NCBI RefSeq assembly: GCF_007827595.1
Contig: NZ_VISR01000042.1
Location: 1-62,793 of the forward strand
Reading direction: 5' to 3'
Length of the DNA: 62,793 nt
Origin: Streptomyces sp. BK340
Lineage (GTDB): Bacteria > Actinomycetota > Actinomycetes > Streptomycetales > Streptomycetaceae
Of this stretch, positions 26,031-34,305 are shown piece by piece. The notes under the pieces were generated by a model. That model was not told the DNA's origin. It was given only the letters and a program-made list of their open reading frames with translations, and made no database searches. Made by a program: the position numbers and the translations under genes. The first letter of the stretch is position 1. Every line of letters begins with the position of its first letter.

Positions 26031-26060
26031 GCCAGGGAGTACGTCAAAAGGAGCGATGTG
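25900..26060 (+). ncRNA. Predicted omega RNA (reRNA) overlapping tnpB 3' end
   Basis: In IS605 elements the guide RNA scaffold spans the 3' end of tnpB and the right end, with the guide downstream. A right-end hairpin is visible (TCCCTGG at 26017-26023, CCAGGGA at 26032-26038), followed by GTACGTCAA. The 5' limit is a guess and transcription is inferred. Confidence 0.35.
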
Positions 26061-27367
26061 TGAAGGTAGGGCATGAGGTGCCGGTCCCGCGGCGCGGTCC
26101 CGGTGGCTGGCGGACCTGCGTCGCCGTCCCCGTGTTCTCGCTCTTGCTGCTGCTGTGCGCCCCTCCGGTGACGGCTGCCGCGCTGGGTCACCGACCGGCG
26201 GAGGGGGGCCTGCCCACGTCTCCGGGGCCCGACCCGGCGGCTTCCCTGCCGGAGATCTCCCAGAGGCTGCCAGGAGCGGGCGAAGGCTGTACCAAGGGGG
26301 CGGCACGGAAGATCCGTGGCGTGCCTTGGCCGCAGCTCTACCTGCGGCCGGAACTGGCATGGAGACTGACCCAAGGGGCGGGCGTCACCGTCGCGGTGGT
26401 GGGAACCGGGGTGGACGCCCACGCACCGGCACTGAAGGGCCGGCTCTCCAACGGCCCAAGTGTGTTCGACCCCCACGGTGTCGGAAGGGACTGCGTCGGG
26501 CACGGCACATTCGTGGCAGGGCTGATCGCCGGCGCCCGGCAGCAGGGAGCGGGTTTCTCCGGCATGGCGCCCAAGGCCCGGATCCTCGCCGTGTCGGTCA
26601 CCGATGTCACCGGCGACACCACGGCCAACCTGATCGCCAAGGGCCTGAACGCGGCCGTGGACTCCGGAGCACAGGTGATCGACGTCGCGGTCGCCGTCGA
26701 CACCGGCAGCGAGGCGCTGCGGCAGGCGGTACGACGGGCCACCGACAACGGACTGCTGGTGGTCGCCCCCGCCACCATGGACACCCAGGCCTCGTCCGGC
26801 GCGGTCTACCCGGCGGCCTACCCCGGAGTTGTGTCAGTGGCAGCCATCGGTGCGGGCGGGCAGCCGCTGGGCAACGGGGCCCAGGGAGCGCCGGTGGATC
26901 TGGTGGCGCCCGGTGACACGGTGATGAGCGCAGGCCCGGGCGGCGGCTACTTCACCGGGACGGGAGCCAGCTTCGCCACCGCGTTCGTGGCCGGCACCGC
27001 CGCCCTCGTCCTCGACTACCGTCCCCGGCTGACGCTCGACCAACTGGTGCACCGGCTCAAGGCCACAGCCTATGCCCCGGGCACCGCGCTGCCACAGGCA
27101 CAACTGGGCTACGGCTGCGTGGACCCGGTCGGCGCGGTGGCCTCCATACTCCCGGAAGAACGCAGCGCCTCCCCCTCGCCCCGGCCGGCCGCGGCTGGAC
27201 CGCGACTGGCCATGCCCCCGCGCCCGGACCACTCCGCCGAGCGCCTGGCCGCCATGGTGGGGGGCTTCGCCGCGGGTGTTGTGGCGCTGGTGGCGCTGGC
27301 CGTGGCCGTGGTTCCACGCGGGCGGCTCCGTCACTGGCGGCCGGGGCGTTACCGGGCACCGAGCTGA
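26060..27367 (+). CDS. Mycosin-like S8 protease, catalytic Asp replaced by Gly (possible pseudoprotease)
   Basis: The GTG at 26060 follows AAAAGGAG. The 435-residue product has an N-terminal signal or anchor (FSLLLLLCAPPVTAAA), a subtilisin domain and a C-terminal membrane helix (VVALVALAVAVV) with a short basic cytoplasmic tail, the mycosin (MycP) layout of type VII secretion. The His motif (GHGTFVAG, near 26500) and the Ser motif (GTGASFATAFVAG, near 26960) are present. The Asp motif reads VAVVGTGVDAH (26388-26420), with Gly where the family has D in DTGV. The oxyanion Asn region reads VVAPATMD instead of AAGN. It may be inactive, structural, or use another residue. Confidence 0.82.
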   Translation: MKVGHEVPVPRRGPGGWRTCVAVPVFSLLLLLCAPPVTAAALGHRPAEGGLPTSPGPDPAASLPEISQRLPGAGEGCTKGAARKIRGVPWPQLYLRPELAWRLTQGAGVTVAVVGTGVDAHAPALKGRLSNGPSVFDPHGVGRDCVGHGTFVAGLIAGARQQGAGFSGMAPKARILAVSVTDVTGDTTANLIAKGLNAAVDSGAQVIDVAVAVDTGSEALRQAVRRATDNGLLVVAPATMDTQASSGAVYPAAYPGVVSVAAIGAGGQPLGNGAQGAPVDLVAPGDTVMSAGPGGGYFTGTGASFATAFVAGTAALVLDYRPRLTLDQLVHRLKATAYAPGTALPQAQLGYGCVDPVGAVASILPEERSASPSPRPAAAGPRLAMPPRPDHSAERLAAMVGGFAAGVVALVALAVAVVPRGRLRHWRPGRYRAPS

Positions 27368-27637
27368 CAGCGACTCCGGAGCGAGCGCTCCCGGCACCGG
27401 GTCAGCACCTGCCCGCCGTCGGTCCACCGCAGCCCCACTGAGGTGGCCAGCGCCGTGCTCCTGCCCGTCACGGTCTACGCCGCCCGTTCGCAGGGCGCGG
27501 GAGGGCGCTCTTCCGTGCCTCGAACGCACCCGGTTTACCCCGGCATGGGCCCGGGTTGGTATGTCGTGAACCACGGAGCTCTTCGACACCGTTCCCGAAT
27601 TAGCGCACAAGCAATGGGTGTTACACCAGGAGGACGA

Positions 27638-28234
27638 ATGAAGCGGTGGTCCTACGCGGGCCTGTTCCTGGCTGCTTCCCTCGGGCCGGTACTCGGCCTG
27701 CTGGGGGGCTCCGACGCCTCGGCGTCGGAAGCAGCCGACGTGAATGTGACCTTCTACGGCGCGGCGGACAACGACCCGGGGGGCAGCACGCAGATCTCGA
27801 ACCCGTCTGTCCACGACAAGGCGGGTGGGACGGGTACCTTCGACGACCCGATCACCTTCGCGGCTGGTGAGGGCAGCTACCAGCCGGGTACCAAGATCTA
27901 CTATCCGGCCCTGAAGAAGTACTTCGTGATGGAGGACAGCTGCGCGGACTGCGGAGCCAACCACGTCGATCTGTACATGGGCTCGGCAAACGACGACGGC
28001 ATCGTCCAGTGCGAGCAGGCGAGCACCAAGCCGGGCGAACAGTCGATCGTTGTCGACCCGGATCCCGACCTCCCCGTCGACAGCACGCCTCTCTACGACG
28101 GGTCATGTCACGCCGGCGGCTCCACTGGCGAGACCTCGGCGAAGTCGCCTGCGGCGGCCAAGTCGTTGACGGTCGGCGTCCCCACGACGAGCAATGGGGA
28201 GGCATCGAACAACACCCAGTTCGAGAAGCCCTGA
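27638..28234 (+). CDS. Secreted protein of unknown function
   Basis: The ATG at 27638 has an AGGAGG site. The 198-residue product has a signal peptide (KRWSYAGLFLAASLGPVLGLL...ASA) and a mature domain with DNDPGGS, GTGTFDDPITFA, GTKIYYPALKKYFVMED and paired Cys (SCADC, QCEQ, GSCHA). The pattern recalls small secreted proteins I associate with fungi and actinomycetes, but I cannot name the family. The last about 40 residues are Ser/Thr/Lys-rich and probably flexible. Confidence 0.75.
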   Translation: MKRWSYAGLFLAASLGPVLGLLGGSDASASEAADVNVTFYGAADNDPGGSTQISNPSVHDKAGGTGTFDDPITFAAGEGSYQPGTKIYYPALKKYFVMEDSCADCGANHVDLYMGSANDDGIVQCEQASTKPGEQSIVVDPDPDLPVDSTPLYDGSCHAGGSTGETSAKSPAAAKSLTVGVPTTSNGEASNNTQFEKP

Positions 28235-28846
28235 GTGCGGATCCGCCAGTGGCCTTCATTGTCGGCCGGGATCACCTGAGGTCCGTCGTCCGGCATCTGA
28301 TGTCATGTGGCCACCAGCGCTCCGGGCCCCCTCTGGCCCGTCATGACGATGGATGTCGCCGGGGCTCCGGGGACCGATGAACACAAGTGTCACCTCATGG
28401 TGGGTGGGGCAGCCGCCTCATCCACCATGAGTCGTATGGGGCCGACGAAGACTCAGGCGACGATCCGGGAGTCGTAGAGCACATGGCCGATGGTCTCGTG
28501 CGGGAGTCCGCGAGGCGAACAGCAGCAGAACACGGTGAGTGACGCCAACCCACTGGGCGAGGCAACAAGCCTACGGCCAGAGTCTCCACAAGGCCCGTGT
28601 CGGCACTGATCGAACCGTTGGGGCCGAGCCCGCCGTACAGAAGAGTGTGACAACTGACGGTCATGCTGCGCACCGCAGCGGTGTGGTGCGGGTGCACTGC
28701 GGCGTGCGCGGTTCCCCACCTCGTCCGCCGGACTCAAGGCCGCCCACCGGACACCCGTCGGGGTCGTCGAAGGTCTGTCTGCCTTGAGGTCACGAGGAAC
28801 GAGCGGTGGAAAGTTCATCACCAGTCAGAGGGAGGGAGGGAAGGGT
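28235..28846. other. Long intergenic region with one inverted repeat
   Basis: About 610 bases without a gene I can support. The only structure seen is an inverted repeat of CTCATGGTGG (28394-28403) and CCACCATGAG (28422-28431), a possible terminator after the secreted-protein gene. Short frames here lack family signatures. Confidence 0.5.
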
Positions 28847-31210
28847 ATGCCGAAGCACCGTGCCGAACCCGCCGAAACACGTTTCACCACGGTGGTCGGT
28901 ATGACGAGACTGCTGAAGGGCCGTCTTCGTATCAACCGTTTCCGTGTCGGTGTGCCGCTGCTGGGCGCTGTCGGTTCGAGGCTGAGGAGCCGTCTTCGTA
29001 TCGCCCGGTTCCGCAGCGATATGCCGCTGCTCGGCGGTGTCCGCCCGCCCATCGCCGCGTTGTTGTGCATGCTGCTCGCTGTCAGTGCTCTCACCGCGCT
29101 GACTCTGAGCGGGGTCGGCGACGGCGACGTGCCTCGGGCTGTGACCGACTCCCAGGAGCAGATCGCCGCCGACGGAGCCGCATGGCTCCGTGACGCAATC
29201 CGGGGAGACATGAGCGCCCTGGGGCGTTCCGCCGAGGCCCTGACCGCTGCCGGTACCAAGGATCCCGTGGCCGCGCTGAAGGGGCTCAGCGTCTCGGGCC
29301 GCGCTTGGCGGGGCAGCGCAGTCGTCGATGTCGAGAGCGGAAGGCAGCTCGCCGCGCGTGGGGAGCAGGTGCCGTTGCGCAAAGGCGAGTCCTTGCCGTC
29401 GGGCCCGAGAGTCGCACTGCGACTCGCCTCATCGGGCAGCGGAAAACCCCGCCTGCTCCTCTTCGTCCAGATGGAGGCTGCCAAGGGGCACGGATGGCTG
29501 CTGGTCACCTCTGCCGCGCTCAGCCTGCCGCCCGTCCACGGCTCCGGGCGGGTCGTGCAGTTGGTCAACCGCACGGGTACTCCGCTGGCCACGGCCGGAT
29601 TCGCCTCGGCGGAGTTCGCCGCCGTCGACCGGAAACTGTCCGCCGCCGCTGAGCGCGCCGCCGCGGCCGACCGTGTCACAGCAGCGTCCGGGAGCCTGCT
29701 CGGTCCCGTCAGGGACGGCCGCCGTACGGCGGCCGGATGGGCGGCGGTCGCACCCGGGGCCGACGGCAGCGCCGCAGACGGCAGGCCTGACAGCATCAGT
29801 CCCTTGGGGCTGGTCGTCCTGACGTCGGTGCCCATCGTCCAGACCGCGAAGGCGACCGGGTACTTCCAGTTCGCCTTCGGCAACGCCGGCACACTGATCG
29901 ACTTGGCTGTTTTGGTGACCCTTCTGCTCGTTCTCGGTCTCCAACGCCCCCTGCTGCGGCTGCACCTGACGGCTGCCCGGATCAGCGGCAGCGGGTCGTC
30001 CCAACGAGACCTGCGGCGGCCGGTACGGATACCGCTGTTGGGTGAGCCCGCACGGATCGGCCGGGCGCTGGAGTCACTGCGCCGCCAGTTGTTGCACGGG
30101 ACGGCGCCGAAGCCGCTGCCCGTGCTCCGCAGGGCCGGAAGCAGGGCGCTGATCGCCTACTGCGCGGTGCTACTGGCGGCTTGGTCGGGTCCGCTGCTGG
30201 TCACGGTCAACCGGGCCGTTGCCGGCCGGGCCGTCCCGGCGCAGCTCATTGCCGACCAGCAGGCGCGGATTGACACCGAAGCGGACCGGATCCGCCGGTC
30301 GTTGAAGCAGGCTCAGACCGATCTGGCCTCTGTGGGCACCGCATTGAGGGGGCTGTCCGATGCCCGACTCCAGGGCGTTCTGGGTCAAAGCCTGGCCGCC
30401 AAGCGCGAGATCTTTCGCTCGCTGTACGTAGTGAACGGAGCGGGCAGAGTCGTGGTCCAGGTCGGAGAGACCCCCCTGGCCACCCTCGCCCACCCACCGT
30501 CCGGCCGACGGGTGTCCCTGGTCAATGCCTCGGGCCGGGTACCAGTCATCGCTGCCTATGCGTACATCGGGACGGCGACACACGGCGCAGGCCACGCCCC
30601 CACGACGCTTGTCGGAGAGATCGATCAGAGGGTCCTCGGCCGTCTCCTGACGCGCCCCGCGCTCGGACGGGTGTGGCTGGTCGATGAGCGGGAGCGGATC
30701 CTCGCGGCCAACACCGGCTTCCGTGCCTTTGAAACGCTCCCTCAGCGCGAGCTCGCCGCCCTCGCTGCCAAGGGAGGACGGATGGGTGCGCTGACCGATG
30801 GCACGGACCCGGCGGTCGTCGCGGGCGCACCACTCCCCAGTACCGGTGCCACCGCAGGACTGAAGTGGCAGCTCGTCAGTTCCGAAGACGCCGATGGGCT
30901 GGACCTGGCCGCTTATCAGGCGCAATGGCGCACCGTGCTCGCCGGGTTGCTCAGCCTCGCCGCGACCACCGTCGGTCTGGGATGGCTGTACTTCGTGGTG
31001 GTACGCCCGCTGCGCACACTCGCAGCCAACGCCGAGCGCCTCGTCGCCGGGGACCGGCGCACCGTCCTGTACCCGATCCACCACGACGAGATCGGTTCGG
31101 TCAGCCGAAGCCTGGAACTGATCCGGCAACAGCTCGCGGAGCAGGAGCGCGACAGGGCAAGAGGCGCTTCGGCGAACCCCGCCGAAGCCGCCGCTTCCTG
31201 GCCGGGCTGA
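28847..31210 (+). CDS. Membrane protein with two extracellular sensor-like domains and HAMP domains
   Basis: The ATG at 28847 has a GGGAGGGAGGG leader; an upstream frame to 28784 is less likely. The 787-residue product has a duplicated basic N-terminal segment, a membrane helix (IAALLCMLLAVSALTALTL), a periplasmic-type beta domain, a second helix, a HAMP-like linker, then a helix (LIAYCAVLLAAWSGPLLVTV), another Cache-like domain (RSLYVVNGAGRVVVQVG, RVWLVDERERILAANTGF) and a final helix plus HAMP (VVRPLRTLAANAERLVAGD, HHDEIGSVSRSL). There is no kinase or cyclase output domain. It lies 14 bases before the PgsB-like gene, so it may sense or regulate polymer synthesis. Confidence 0.8.
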   Translation: MPKHRAEPAETRFTTVVGMTRLLKGRLRINRFRVGVPLLGAVGSRLRSRLRIARFRSDMPLLGGVRPPIAALLCMLLAVSALTALTLSGVGDGDVPRAVTDSQEQIAADGAAWLRDAIRGDMSALGRSAEALTAAGTKDPVAALKGLSVSGRAWRGSAVVDVESGRQLAARGEQVPLRKGESLPSGPRVALRLASSGSGKPRLLLFVQMEAAKGHGWLLVTSAALSLPPVHGSGRVVQLVNRTGTPLATAGFASAEFAAVDRKLSAAAERAAAADRVTAASGSLLGPVRDGRRTAAGWAAVAPGADGSAADGRPDSISPLGLVVLTSVPIVQTAKATGYFQFAFGNAGTLIDLAVLVTLLLVLGLQRPLLRLHLTAARISGSGSSQRDLRRPVRIPLLGEPARIGRALESLRRQLLHGTAPKPLPVLRRAGSRALIAYCAVLLAAWSGPLLVTVNRAVAGRAVPAQLIADQQARIDTEADRIRRSLKQAQTDLASVGTALRGLSDARLQGVLGQSLAAKREIFRSLYVVNGAGRVVVQVGETPLATLAHPPSGRRVSLVNASGRVPVIAAYAYIGTATHGAGHAPTTLVGEIDQRVLGRLLTRPALGRVWLVDERERILAANTGFRAFETLPQRELAALAAKGGRMGALTDGTDPAVVAGAPLPSTGATAGLKWQLVSSEDADGLDLAAYQAQWRTVLAGLLSLAATTVGLGWLYFVVVRPLRTLAANAERLVAGDRRTVLYPIHHDEIGSVSRSLELIRQQLAEQERDRARGASANPAEAAASWPG
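28918..29045 (+). repeat. Tandem duplication at the start of the sensor-like gene
   Basis: Two copies about 69 bases apart, beginning CCGTCTTCGTATC and ending near TGCCGCTGCT, encode RLRINRFRVGVPLLG and RLRIARFRSDMPLLG. They are similar at DNA level, indicating a fairly recent duplication of a basic cytoplasmic segment. Confidence 0.75.
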
Positions 31211-31224
31211 AGGTTTGGTGAAAC

Positions 31225-32529
31225 ATGGTCTTCCTGTACTACGTCCTGCTGTTCTGCTGTGTCGGTCTGCTCGTCTCGGGCATGCTGGAGCAGCACCGGC
31301 ACAACACGTCCCTTGAAAGCATCCCGGTGCGGGTGCTGGTCAACGGCATCCGCGGCAAGAGCTCCATCACCCGGCTGTGCGCCGGGGCGCTGCGCGGGGG
31401 CGGGCTGGTCACCGTCGCCAAGACCACCGGAACTGCGGCCCGCTTCATTCACCCGGACGCCACCGAGGAACCGGTGTACCGCAAGTTCGGCATAGCCAAC
31501 GTCGTGGAGCAGATCGGCATCGTCCGACGGGCGGCAACCTACCGGCCGGACGCCCTGGTGATCGAATGCATGGCGGTCATGCCGGCCTTGCAGGAGATCA
31601 ACCAGGAGAAGCTGATCCGTTCCACCATCGGTGTGCTGTGCAATGTCCGCGAGGATCATCTGGCCGAGATGGGGCCGACGCTGGACGACGTGGCCCGCTC
31701 ACTGTCGCGATCCATGCCCGTGGGCGGTGTCTGCATCACCGCGGAACAGGATCGGCTGCACATCCTGCGCGAGGAGGCGGCCAGTCGGGACTGCCTGCTG
31801 ATCGCCGTGGATCCCGAATCGGTGACCGACGAGGAGCTGCGCGGCTTCTCCTGGTTCACCTTCAAGGAGAACGTGGCCATCGCGCTTGCGGTCGCCGGAC
31901 TGCTCGGTGTGGACCGGCAAACGGCGCTGCAGGGCATGTGGGACGCGCCGCCCGACCCAGGGGTGCTCTCCGTGGAGCGGTACCGCACGCCGGACGGGAA
32001 GCGGCTGCGCTTCGCCAATGTCTTCGCGGCCAACGACCCCGAGTCCACGCTGATGAACGTGCGCCAGTTGGAAGAGCGCGACGCGATCCGGAGACCCCTG
32101 CATGTCGTGATCAACTGTCGCCCGGACCGAGTGGAGCGAAACGGCCAGATGGGTGCCATCGTGCCCGATCTGGATCCGGAAACCGTCTTCCTGATCGGCC
32201 ACCCCACCAAGAGCGCCCGTGACGGCATCCCCGCACAGTGGTCCGGCCGGGTGGTGGACCTGGGCGGCGACAGCCGCGACCCGGCGGAGCTGACCCGGGA
32301 CCTGATTGCGGAGCTGGGCCCGGACTCCTCGCTCGTCGCCGTCGGCAACATCCACGGGCAGGGCGAACTGCTGTTGGAGCAACTCGCCCAGCTGATCGGC
32401 GACGACAGCCGTGCAGAACAGACCTCGTCCCCGAGTGCCCTTGGTCCGCGCGAGCCGTCCGGGCCACGCCACACCGTGCCGGACCAGACGCTGTACCCGA
32501 ACGAGCCGCTGATGAGGAACCCCTCGTGA
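31225..32529 (+). CDS. pgsB: Poly-gamma-glutamate synthase subunit PgsB/CapB-like
   Basis: This 434-residue Mur-ligase-like amide ligase has an N-terminal membrane segment, P-loop VNGIRGKSSITRL, a TTGTAARFIHPDATE-type substrate loop, VIECMAVMPALQ and NVREDHLAEMG, all typical of PgsB/CapB. It activates glutamate carboxylates with ATP for polymerisation at the membrane. The C-terminal about 40 residues are Pro/Ser-rich. Its stop overlaps the start of the next gene by four bases, so the two are translationally coupled. Confidence 0.92.
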   Translation: MVFLYYVLLFCCVGLLVSGMLEQHRHNTSLESIPVRVLVNGIRGKSSITRLCAGALRGGGLVTVAKTTGTAARFIHPDATEEPVYRKFGIANVVEQIGIVRRAATYRPDALVIECMAVMPALQEINQEKLIRSTIGVLCNVREDHLAEMGPTLDDVARSLSRSMPVGGVCITAEQDRLHILREEAASRDCLLIAVDPESVTDEELRGFSWFTFKENVAIALAVAGLLGVDRQTALQGMWDAPPDPGVLSVERYRTPDGKRLRFANVFAANDPESTLMNVRQLEERDAIRRPLHVVINCRPDRVERNGQMGAIVPDLDPETVFLIGHPTKSARDGIPAQWSGRVVDLGGDSRDPAELTRDLIAELGPDSSLVAVGNIHGQGELLLEQLAQLIGDDSRAEQTSSPSALGPREPSGPRHTVPDQTLYPNEPLMRNPS

Positions 32530-33008
32530 TCTCCGCAACCCTCACGCCGCAGATGGCCGCCCTGGGCATATCCCTCGGGCTGGCCTTCTCACTGATCTGC
32601 TACCTGACCACCAACCTCTCACCCGGCGGCATGATCAGTCCCGGCTGGCTGGCGCTGACCATTGCCACCGACGTGGAACGCGCCCTCCTGATGATCGCCA
32701 TCACGGTCCTGACCCTGGGCATCACCAAACTGATGCAGCGAGTCGTGATTCTCTACGGCAAACGACAGTTCGCCGCCGTCGTACTGACCGCCGTGCTGTT
32801 GCAGGCGACCCTGATGCTGATCCTGCAGCACGAGTTCCCGATGCTGTACACCACCCAGACGCTGGGATTCATCGTCCCCGGACTCATCGCCTACCAGCTG
32901 GTCCGGCAGCCCGTTGCAGCGACTGTCATCTCCACCACGGCCGTGACCCTGGCCACCTATGTCGTTGTGGCCACCGGGCTCCTGCTCGGCGCACTGCCGA
33001 CAGCGTGA
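32526..33008 (+). CDS. pgsC: Poly-gamma-glutamate synthase subunit PgsC/CapC-like
   Basis: The GTG at 32526 overlaps the pgsB stop (GTGA). The 160-residue integral membrane protein has four or five helices and the family segments LSPGGMISPGWLAL and ATDVERALLMI. With PgsB it forms the catalytic membrane core. No PgsA or PgsE gene follows; a hydrolase gene starts 35 bases later. Confidence 0.9.
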   Translation: MISATLTPQMAALGISLGLAFSLICYLTTNLSPGGMISPGWLALTIATDVERALLMIAITVLTLGITKLMQRVVILYGKRQFAAVVLTAVLLQATLMLILQHEFPMLYTTQTLGFIVPGLIAYQLVRQPVAATVISTTAVTLATYVVVATGLLLGALPTA

Positions 33009-33042
33009 CCGCCTCCCACCTGATGTCTGCCAAGGCTTTGAC

Positions 33043-34086
33043 ATGCACAACACGACACCCCGCAGCGGCGCGCCGAGCCGCCGCAACGTCCTCGGGATGG
33101 TGGCCGGGGCCGGCCTGCTGGCCGCCCTCGCCGGGGAACTGACCATCGCACTATCGGGTGAGGATCCTCCCTCCGACATCCCGGGGACCGGCGCCGGTGC
33201 CTTCCGTTACGAGCGGACGTCGTCGCCGGATCGTACGCTCGTGCTCGCTGACGACGGCAGTGTGCTGGCCACACTCACGGACGGAGCGAGAACCGCCGTT
33301 TTCACCGGTCCCTTCCGTAACTTCACCGAACCGAGCGCCACCAGAGCCGTAGTGCGCTCCAACAGCTGGGTACGCCTGATGCCGACCGCGTGGGCCCGTG
33401 GGCAGGAGACGTCTGCCTGGTTTCGCACCTGGTTCCCTCGGACCCTTGCGAACCGCGGTCCGGACGTCCTCGGCGTCGCCATGGAATACCTCACCGGTGC
33501 ACCGGACCGGTTCAACTCAGACGGTGTGCGCTACGCGGGCCGTGCCCGCTATGGGCCGATGGTGTCCCAGTCCTCGGGGCATGGCCTCTCGACCAGGGAC
33601 GAGCGTTCCGACTTCTACGACTACCTCGGTGTTCCATGGACATTTCCGGACGGTACTCGTAAGTCCCCGGAGAAGGGCCGCTACGGAGACGTCGACTGTT
33701 CAGGGTTCATGCGTCTGTTGTGGGGCTATCGGATGGGTCTGGCCATGCACGACTCCGACGCACCGGGGATCGGACTGCCCCGCCGGGCCTACGCCATAGC
33801 CGCCTACGGGCCCGGCGTCGTGATCATCCCCGACACACACGAGCGCCCCAAGGCGCTCGACTCGCTCCAGCCGGGCGACCTCGTGTTCTTCGCGACCCGC
33901 AATTTCGAACCGAACCTGCTGAACCACTGCGGCATGTACATCGGGCCGGACAATGAAGGCCACCCGCGTTTCTTGTCCAGTCGCCAACAGGCCAATGGCC
34001 CTACCTTCGGTGACCTCGGCGGTACCGCCTGGCTGGACGGCGACGGGTTCTATGCCCGTGGATTCCGTGCAGCCCGGCGGCTGTGA
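33043..34086 (+). CDS. Tat-exported NlpC/P60 family hydrolase
   Basis: The ATG at 33043 gives 347 residues. The N-terminus has a Tat-like signal (SRRNVLGMVAGAGLLAALAG). An SH3-like region follows (VLATLTDGARTAVF), then the NlpC/P60 core: Cys in GDVDCSGFMRLLW, His in LNHCGMYIGPD, and LQPGDLVFFAT between them. The family cleaves gamma-D-glutamyl bonds in peptidoglycan or poly-gamma-glutamate. Next to pgsBC it likely trims or releases the polymer, or makes room in the wall; this is inference from position. Confidence 0.88.
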   Translation: MHNTTPRSGAPSRRNVLGMVAGAGLLAALAGELTIALSGEDPPSDIPGTGAGAFRYERTSSPDRTLVLADDGSVLATLTDGARTAVFTGPFRNFTEPSATRAVVRSNSWVRLMPTAWARGQETSAWFRTWFPRTLANRGPDVLGVAMEYLTGAPDRFNSDGVRYAGRARYGPMVSQSSGHGLSTRDERSDFYDYLGVPWTFPDGTRKSPEKGRYGDVDCSGFMRLLWGYRMGLAMHDSDAPGIGLPRRAYAIAAYGPGVVIIPDTHERPKALDSLQPGDLVFFATRNFEPNLLNHCGMYIGPDNEGHPRFLSSRQQANGPTFGDLGGTAWLDGDGFYARGFRAARRL

Positions 34087-34305
34087 GCGTGTGCCTACTC
34101 GTGTGGCCGCCGGGCTCAGCCTCGTACACAGCCATCGGCCGGTAACCCGCCAGAGGCGGAAGGCCACCAATTACTACGTGGCCGGACGGTCGAACAGTTC
34201 AGTGGAAAGCGAAGCGAAGGAAAATGAAGAGAAAATCTTAACAAATGCATCCGCTGGCACCCCGACGCCCTCCCTGTTCGCCGGTCTCCTGTGCATAATC
34301 ACCGC

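Larger units (their letters stand above)
24280..26048. mobile_element. IS200/IS605-family element with divergent tnpA and tnpB
   Basis: A Y1 HUH transposase on the minus strand and an intact TnpB on the plus strand are divergently arranged with 27 bases between the starts. Hairpins lie at both ends (24286-24305 and 26017-26038). Exact ends are uncertain; the right end is probably close to 26048. The element sits between the AAA+ gene and the mycosin-like gene, directly in front of the AAGGAG of the latter. Confidence 0.8.

Noticed and set aside
28395..28821. Minus-strand frames in the 28.2-28.8 kb gap
   Set aside because: No family pattern, no ribosome binding site, and frames overlap each other; left as gene-free.
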